From an uncultured Caldimonas sp. (lineage in GTDB: Bacteria > Pseudomonadota > Gammaproteobacteria > Burkholderiales > Burkholderiaceae): a DNA stretch of 64,000 nt. Below the pieces are notes generated by a model. The model was given only the letters and a program-made list of their open reading frames with translations. It made no database searches and was not told where the DNA came from. The DNA is taken from positions 1 to 64,000 of the forward strand of contig NZ_CAMLJQ010000020.1 of NCBI RefSeq assembly GCF_946480305.1. Reading direction: 5' to 3'. Numbering within the stretch: position 1 is the stretch's first letter; every line of letters begins with the position of its first letter. Shown here one piece after another: positions 56,304-64,000 of this stretch. A program made the position numbers and the translations under genes.

Positions 56304-56825
56304 ATGGGCAGCCTCGGACTCGATCGTCTGGTGGAAGTGCAGGCGCTGGACACGCTGTTGACGCAGCTCGGCCTGGCGCTGAGCGCGCGTGGCCTCATGC
56401 TGGTCACGGCGGAGTCGTGCACCGGCGGGCTGATCGCCGGCACCTGCACGTCGATCGCCGGCTCCAGCGACTGGTTCGAGCGCGGCTACGTCACCTACTC
56501 CAACGAGTCCAAGACCGAGCTGCTGGGCGTGCCGGCCGAGATGATCGAGCGTCACGGCGCGGTGAGCCGGGAGGTCGCGATGGCGATGGCCCTCGGGGCT
56601 TTGCAGCACTCCCGCGCCCAGGTGAGCGTGGCGGTCACCGGCATTGCAGGACCAGGCGGGGGCTCCGAGGCCAAGCCTGTCGGCACCGTGTGGTTCGGGT
56701 TCGCCCGGGGGCAGGACTTCGTGCAGACCGAAGTCATGCTGTTCAAGGGGGACCGCACCAAGGTGCGCTTCGGCGCCGTGAAGCACGCGCTGGTGCGCGT
56801 GCTCTCGCTGGTCGGCAAGGACTGA
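56304..56825 (+). CDS. pncC: CinA C-terminal domain protein, nicotinamide-nucleotide amidohydrolase
   Basis: This is a 173-residue protein made only of the CinA C-terminal domain. The signature VTAESCTGGLIAGTCTSIAGSS holds the catalytic Ser, followed by RGYVTYSNESKTELLGVP and AVTGIAGPGGGSEAKPVGTVWF. PncC-type enzymes deamidate nicotinamide mononucleotide for NAD recycling. The start ATG 56304 has AGGAG nearby. It is probably translated from the thiL-pgpA transcript. Confidence 0.9.
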   Translation: MGSLGLDRLVEVQALDTLLTQLGLALSARGLMLVTAESCTGGLIAGTCTSIAGSSDWFERGYVTYSNESKTELLGVPAEMIERHGAVSREVAMAMALGALQHSRAQVSVAVTGIAGPGGGSEAKPVGTVWFGFARGQDFVQTEVMLFKGDRTKVRFGAVKHALVRVLSLVGKD

Positions 56826-56844
56826 TCGCGCGTTCGTGCGGGCC

Positions 56845-57789
56845 ATGTGCATTCTTCTGGCGGGCCGCTTCGATCCGACCGAGCTGGCGCAGTGGCAGTT
56901 CGAGTTGCAGCGCGTGCTGCCGCGCGAACGGTGGGTCGTGTGGCAGCCGGGGTTGCCGGCCGAGGTGCGCGACTCGATCGAGATTGCCGTGGTTGCGAAC
57001 CCGCCCGAGGGCAGCCTCGCCGGGCTGCGCAACCTGCGGCTGATCCAGTCGCTGTGGGCAGGCGTGGAACGCCTGCTGGCGGACCCCTCCTTGCCCGCAG
57101 GCGTGCCGCTGGCGCGCATGGTGGACCCCGCGATGAGCGAGGCGATGGCCGAGACCGCACTGTGGGCCGTGCTGTCGCTCCACCGTGGCTGGTTCGACTG
57201 CGCTGCCGCGCAGCAGGCCGGGCATTGGATGCGGCCCGTGCAGCGGCGCGCCGACGAGGTGGTCGTCGGTGTGCTCGGCCTGGGGGCGTTGGGCCGCACT
57301 GTCGCGCTGCGCTTGCAGACCAACGGGTACGACGTGGTCGGCTGGAGCCGCCGCCCCGCAGCGATCGGGGGCCTGCGCACCGTGCATGGCGACGACGGGC
57401 GTGTTGCGCTGCTGGCGCAGGCAGAGATCGTCATCAACCTGCTGCCGCTGACCGCATCGACGCGCGACTTCTTCGACGCCGACACGTTCGCAGGCATGCG
57501 ACCCGGTGCCAGCCTCGTGAACCTGGCGCGCGGCGCGCACGTCGTCGACGACGCACTGCTCGAGGCGCTGGATTCGGGCCACCTGCATCGCGCGGTGCTC
57601 GACGTGTTCCGCACCGAGCCGCTGCCAGCCGGGCATCGCTTCTGGGCGCATCCGCGTGTCACGGTACTGCCGCATGCTGCGGCCCAGACCGATGCACGCA
57701 CTGCTGCCGCGGTCGTGGCCGAGAACGTGCACGCGCTGCGCGAGGGGCGCGCAGTGCGTCATCTGGTGGACCGCGGCGCGGGCTACTGA
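56845..57789 (+). CDS. ghrA: Glyoxylate/hydroxypyruvate reductase A-like 2-hydroxyacid dehydrogenase
   Basis: This is a 314-residue D-2-hydroxyacid dehydrogenase. The NAD(P)-binding motif VVGVLGLGALGRTVALRL is near residue 140. The catalytic Arg is in NLARGAHVVD and the Glu in DVFRTEPLP. The His is in HPRVTVLPHAAAQTD, which matches the GhrA subgroup. It reduces glyoxylate or hydroxypyruvate. The start ATG 56845 was preferred to GTG 56836. hyi at 27 kb makes a related metabolite, but the two are far apart. Confidence 0.88.
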   Translation: MCILLAGRFDPTELAQWQFELQRVLPRERWVVWQPGLPAEVRDSIEIAVVANPPEGSLAGLRNLRLIQSLWAGVERLLADPSLPAGVPLARMVDPAMSEAMAETALWAVLSLHRGWFDCAAAQQAGHWMRPVQRRADEVVVGVLGLGALGRTVALRLQTNGYDVVGWSRRPAAIGGLRTVHGDDGRVALLAQAEIVINLLPLTASTRDFFDADTFAGMRPGASLVNLARGAHVVDDALLEALDSGHLHRAVLDVFRTEPLPAGHRFWAHPRVTVLPHAAAQTDARTAAAVVAENVHALREGRAVRHLVDRGAGY

Positions 57790-57895
57790 GCGCCGCCAGA
57801 CCTGCCGCCACGCGGCAAGCTGCTGAAGGGGCAAGCAGCCTTGGGGGCTGGCGTTTCCCTGGGAGCCAGGCCGATGCCGGGTGGCATGGCAGCTC

Positions 57896-58984
57896 TCAGG
57901 CGCGCAGCGCCAGCCAGCGTGACGAGGTGGCGGCACCAGGCGGGGTGGCCACGGCATCGACCACCATCAGTGCCAACCGACGCAGCGCGCTCCACGCATC
58001 GTGTGGCCAGTCGGGGTGGCGCAGGCCCTTGACGAGTCCGTCGCAGATGGCGGCGGCGTCGAGCAGCGCATAAAGGCTTGTATCGCTCAACCGGGGCAGG
58101 GCACGCTCGAACAGCTTTTCCTTGACGCCCCACACGCGTTGCTCTCGCAGCGCCATCGGCAGCGGCCGGCCCGCAGCCATCGCATCCTTCACGCGCTTGA
58201 GCGCGCGAATGTCTTCGGCCAAGGTCCAGTGCACCAGCACGGCCGCCTCGCCTTCGGCTTCCAGTCCGTCGAGCATGCGCAGCACGCGGGCCGTCTGCCC
58301 GGCCAGCACGGCCTCGGCGAACTTGAAGACGTCGTAGCGGGCGACGTTGAGCACGGCGGCCTCCACCTGCTCGAAGCTCAGTTCGCCAGCGGGGTAGAGC
58401 AGAGCGAGCTTCTGGATCTCCTGGTGCGCCGCCAGCAGGTTCCCTTCGACCCGGTCGGCAAAGAAGCCGAGCGTCTGCTGCCCGGCCTCGCCGGCCTGCA
58501 CGCGCTGGTTCTGTGCCGCGAGCCGTTGCGCGATCCACTGCGGCAGCGCCTTGCGTTCGATCGGGTCGACCCGCAACGTCACGCCTACGCCATCGAGCGC
58601 CGTGAACCAGCCACTCGATTGCGTGGCCTTGTCGAGCCGAGGCAGGGTTACGATGGTGACGACGTCGTCACCCAGGGCGTCGCAATAACGCTGCAGCGCC
58701 TCCGAGCCCTCCTTGCCCGGCTTGCCGCCCGGGATGCGGATCTCGATCAGGCGCTTGTCGGCGAACAGGCTCAGCGCCGTGGCGGCCCCAAGCAGTTCGC
58801 CCCAATCGAAATGAGCGCCGGCCACCGTGTAGACGGTCCGCTCGGTGTGACCGGCACTGCGCGCGGCGTCGCGGACGGCGTCGCAGGCCTCCTGCGACAA
58901 CAGTGCTTCGTCGCCGTGGATCGTATAGAGCGGGCGCAGGTCGCGCTGCAAGTGCGCGGCGAGCTGGTCCAGGCGCACCTGCAT
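57896..58984 (-). CDS. holA: DNA polymerase III delta subunit
   Basis: This is a 362-residue clamp-loader subunit that opens the sliding clamp during replication. The N-terminal MQVRLDQLAAHLQRDLRPLYTIHGDEALLSQEACDAVR, with the collapsed P-loop region, is typical. FADKRLIEIRIPGGKPGKEGSEAL and LPRLDKATQSSGWFTALDGVGV are conserved, and FFADRVEGNLLAAHQEIQKLALL lies in the middle domain. It lies 3 bp behind lptE on the same strand, in the usual leuS-lptE-holA order. Confidence 0.95.
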   Translation of the reverse strand: MQVRLDQLAAHLQRDLRPLYTIHGDEALLSQEACDAVRDAARSAGHTERTVYTVAGAHFDWGELLGAATALSLFADKRLIEIRIPGGKPGKEGSEALQRYCDALGDDVVTIVTLPRLDKATQSSGWFTALDGVGVTLRVDPIERKALPQWIAQRLAAQNQRVQAGEAGQQTLGFFADRVEGNLLAAHQEIQKLALLYPAGELSFEQVEAAVLNVARYDVFKFAEAVLAGQTARVLRMLDGLEAEGEAAVLVHWTLAEDIRALKRVKDAMAAGRPLPMALREQRVWGVKEKLFERALPRLSDTSLYALLDAAAICDGLVKGLRHPDWPHDAWSALRRLALMVVDAVATPPGAATSSRWLALRA

Positions 58985-58987
58985 GGG

Positions 58988-59476
58988 TTACAGCTTCACG
59001 GCGGCCAGCCGCCGCATCAGTTGCATGACGAGGTCGGCGCGCAGATCCTGCAGTACCTCGGCCTCTTCGCTCTCCTTGCCGAGCGCGTAGGTCTCGTTGT
59101 AGCTGATGGCCTGGCTCGCACCGAGCTGCGTGGCACCGATCAGTTCGCGGCCCGCAGGCGTGCGCAACCGGAAGTGCAATCGTGCATGCACGCCGATTTC
59201 GCGCACCTGGCCGGCCGCGGTGCTGGCACTGGCAGTGCGCGACACCGAGTCCTCCAGGATCTCCAGCACCACCTGCGCGTCTTTCTCGGCCTCGACCACC
59301 TGCATGCCAGGCGTGGCAACGAGCTGGCGTCGCACCTCGTTGCCGATCTCCGAACGGCGGCCAAAGCCGAGCCGGATGCTGCTGAAGTCGAACTGGTGCG
59401 CGCCACGCAGGCGGAAACCGCAGCCCGCCAACAGCAGGGCCGGTGTGGCGAGAAGCAGGTTGCGTCGCGTGGTCAT
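58988..59476 (-). CDS. lptE: LPS-assembly lipoprotein LptE
   Basis: This is a 162-residue outer-membrane lipoprotein that plugs the LptD barrel. The lipobox LLAGC is at residues 15-19, followed by the family motif GFRLRGAHQFDFSSIRL. A later segment YNETYALGKESEEAEVLQDLRADLVMQLMRRL is typical of LptE. It starts 4 bp after leuS ends and lies immediately ahead of holA. Its partner lptD is in this window at 43.6-45.9 kb. Confidence 0.93.
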   Translation of the reverse strand: MTTRRNLLLATPALLLAGCGFRLRGAHQFDFSSIRLGFGRRSEIGNEVRRQLVATPGMQVVEAEKDAQVVLEILEDSVSRTASASTAAGQVREIGVHARLHFRLRTPAGRELIGATQLGASQAISYNETYALGKESEEAEVLQDLRADLVMQLMRRLAAVKL

Positions 59477-59480
59477 CGGC

Positions 59481-62210
<2,730 letters not shown>

Positions 62211-62254
62211 TTATAGAAACCAGGGGGTGCAGCGGCCACCCTGGCGGCGGGCGC

Positions 62255-62683
<429 letters not shown>

Positions 62684-62684
62684 G

Positions 62685-63350
62685 TCAGGCCACCTCGGTG
62701 TGGTGTGCGGGGCCGGCGACCATTTCGCGCAGGTCGTGCGCAAAGCCTTCCAGTTCGGCTTCGCAGCCCGCCACCAGCTTGCTGAACACGTTGTAGGCCA
62801 GCACGGCCGGGATCGCGACGGCCAGGCCGGCCGCCGTCATGATGAGCGCTTCGCCCACCGGCCCGGCGATCTTCTCGATCGTGATCTGGCCCTCGGACGA
62901 GATCGTCACGAGCGCGTGATAGATCCCCCATACGGTGCCGAACAGCCCGATGAACGGGGCCGTGCTGCCAATCGAGGCCAGCAGCACCTGACCGAACTGC
63001 AGCTGGCGCAGGCTGCCGTGCAGCGCATCGCGCAGCCGCCGCGTCAACTGCGATTCGATGTGCCCCGCCGATTCCAGCGTGCCGGCCGGGGGCTTGTGCA
63101 GCGCGGCATCGAGCAGCGGGCCGACCAGGCCTTCGCGGTCGAAGCCGGCCAGGCGCTGGCGACCGTCCTCCACCGAACCCGCCGCCCAGAAAGCCGGCAC
63201 CGCGCGTTCGATGTCGACCCGCGCGCGGCGCAGCAGCCAGCCCTTCCAGAAGATCACGACCCACGCGCTCACCGACATCGCGAGCAGCAGCAGGGCCACG
63301 CCTTTGGTGATCGCGTCTCCCTCGACCCAGAAATGTTCGAAGCCGTTCAT
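62685..63350 (-). CDS. exbB: MotA/TolQ/ExbB-family proton channel protein
   Basis: This is a 221-residue membrane protein with three helices. One is near the N-terminus (GVALLLLAMSVSAWVVIFWKGWLL), with SIGSTAPFIGLFGTVWGIYHAL and GEALIMTAAGLAVAIPAVLAYNVF later. The last two pore helices are strongly conserved in ExbB/TolQ. It forms an energising complex with the ExbD-like protein encoded next, probably for TonB- or Tol-type outer-membrane transport. Confidence 0.92.
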   Translation of the reverse strand: MNGFEHFWVEGDAITKGVALLLLAMSVSAWVVIFWKGWLLRRARVDIERAVPAFWAAGSVEDGRQRLAGFDREGLVGPLLDAALHKPPAGTLESAGHIESQLTRRLRDALHGSLRQLQFGQVLLASIGSTAPFIGLFGTVWGIYHALVTISSEGQITIEKIAGPVGEALIMTAAGLAVAIPAVLAYNVFSKLVAGCEAELEGFAHDLREMVAGPAHHTEVA

Positions 63351-63385
63351 TCTTGTGTTCCCGGTCGTTCGCGAGTGAAGCAGGG

Positions 63386-64000
<615 letters not shown>

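Overview
The window is a GC-rich (roughly two thirds G+C by eye), gene-dense bacterial chromosome segment. Its gene families and order point to a betaproteobacterium of the order Burkholderiales: metX-metW behind a SAM-II riboswitch, lptD-surA-rsmA next to amgK, holA-lptE-leuS-exbD-exbB-dapB, a DUF4148 protein, and a malic enzyme facing a PAS-kinase/FixJ pair. I see no prophage, insertion sequence, rRNA or CRISPR array, and no complete functional tRNA. About 58 protein genes are supported, most with typical housekeeping or metabolic roles.

Layout. 0-8.3 kb: tail of a molybdenum hydroxylase, an Ig-repeat lipoprotein, pyrF, a GntR regulator, purB, a methyltransferase, an M48 protease with a DUF898 membrane protein, and a glutathione transferase. 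8.3-17.9 kb: a NarL-type two-component pair, a membrane-anchored FMN glutamate-synthase-like protein, a UPF0149/SEC-C protein, then promoter, SAM-II riboswitch and terminator in front of metXW, followed by a hypothetical exported protein and a diguanylate cyclase. 17.9-27.3 kb: an RNA-repair locus (next paragraph). 27.3-40.3 kb: hydroxypyruvate isomerase, a 27-bp perfect inverted repeat, a lipase-like hydrolase, an M20 peptidase, an FAH-family enzyme, an MFS transporter, rsmE, an AlkC-like glycosylase, a MalZ-like glycosidase, TetR with its palindrome, an AGE-family epimerase, a DUF4148 protein and a LysR regulator. 40.5-51.6 kb: a chemoreceptor gene broken by a 70-bp tandem duplication, amgK, lptD-surA-rsmA, a barnase/barstar-type pair and maeB. 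51.9-64 kb: PAS kinase/FixJ regulator, thiL-pgpA-pncC-ghrA, holA-lptE-leuS, exbBD and truncated dapB.

The most interesting region is the RNA-repair locus at 21.1-27.3 kb. The sigma54 activator gene rtcR diverges from a near-consensus sigma54 promoter. That promoter opens a leader of about 550 nt that carries two adjacent tRNA-like elements, then slipin, rtcB (RNA ligase) and rtcA (RNA 3'-phosphate cyclase). Converging on rtcA is a second sigma54-type promoter on the minus strand. It would drive a short untranslated RNA with a 10-bp closing stem, a pyrimidine-rich loop carrying CCUCC words, and a strong intrinsic terminator. This gives a possible RtcR regulon in which damaged-tRNA signalling, repair enzymes, tRNA mimics and a structured small RNA are switched on together. 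Behind rtcR, on the same strand, lies an unusual 1044-residue fusion of an acetoacetate-decarboxylase-like domain and an FAD oxidoreductase. All functional links here are inferred from sequence and position.
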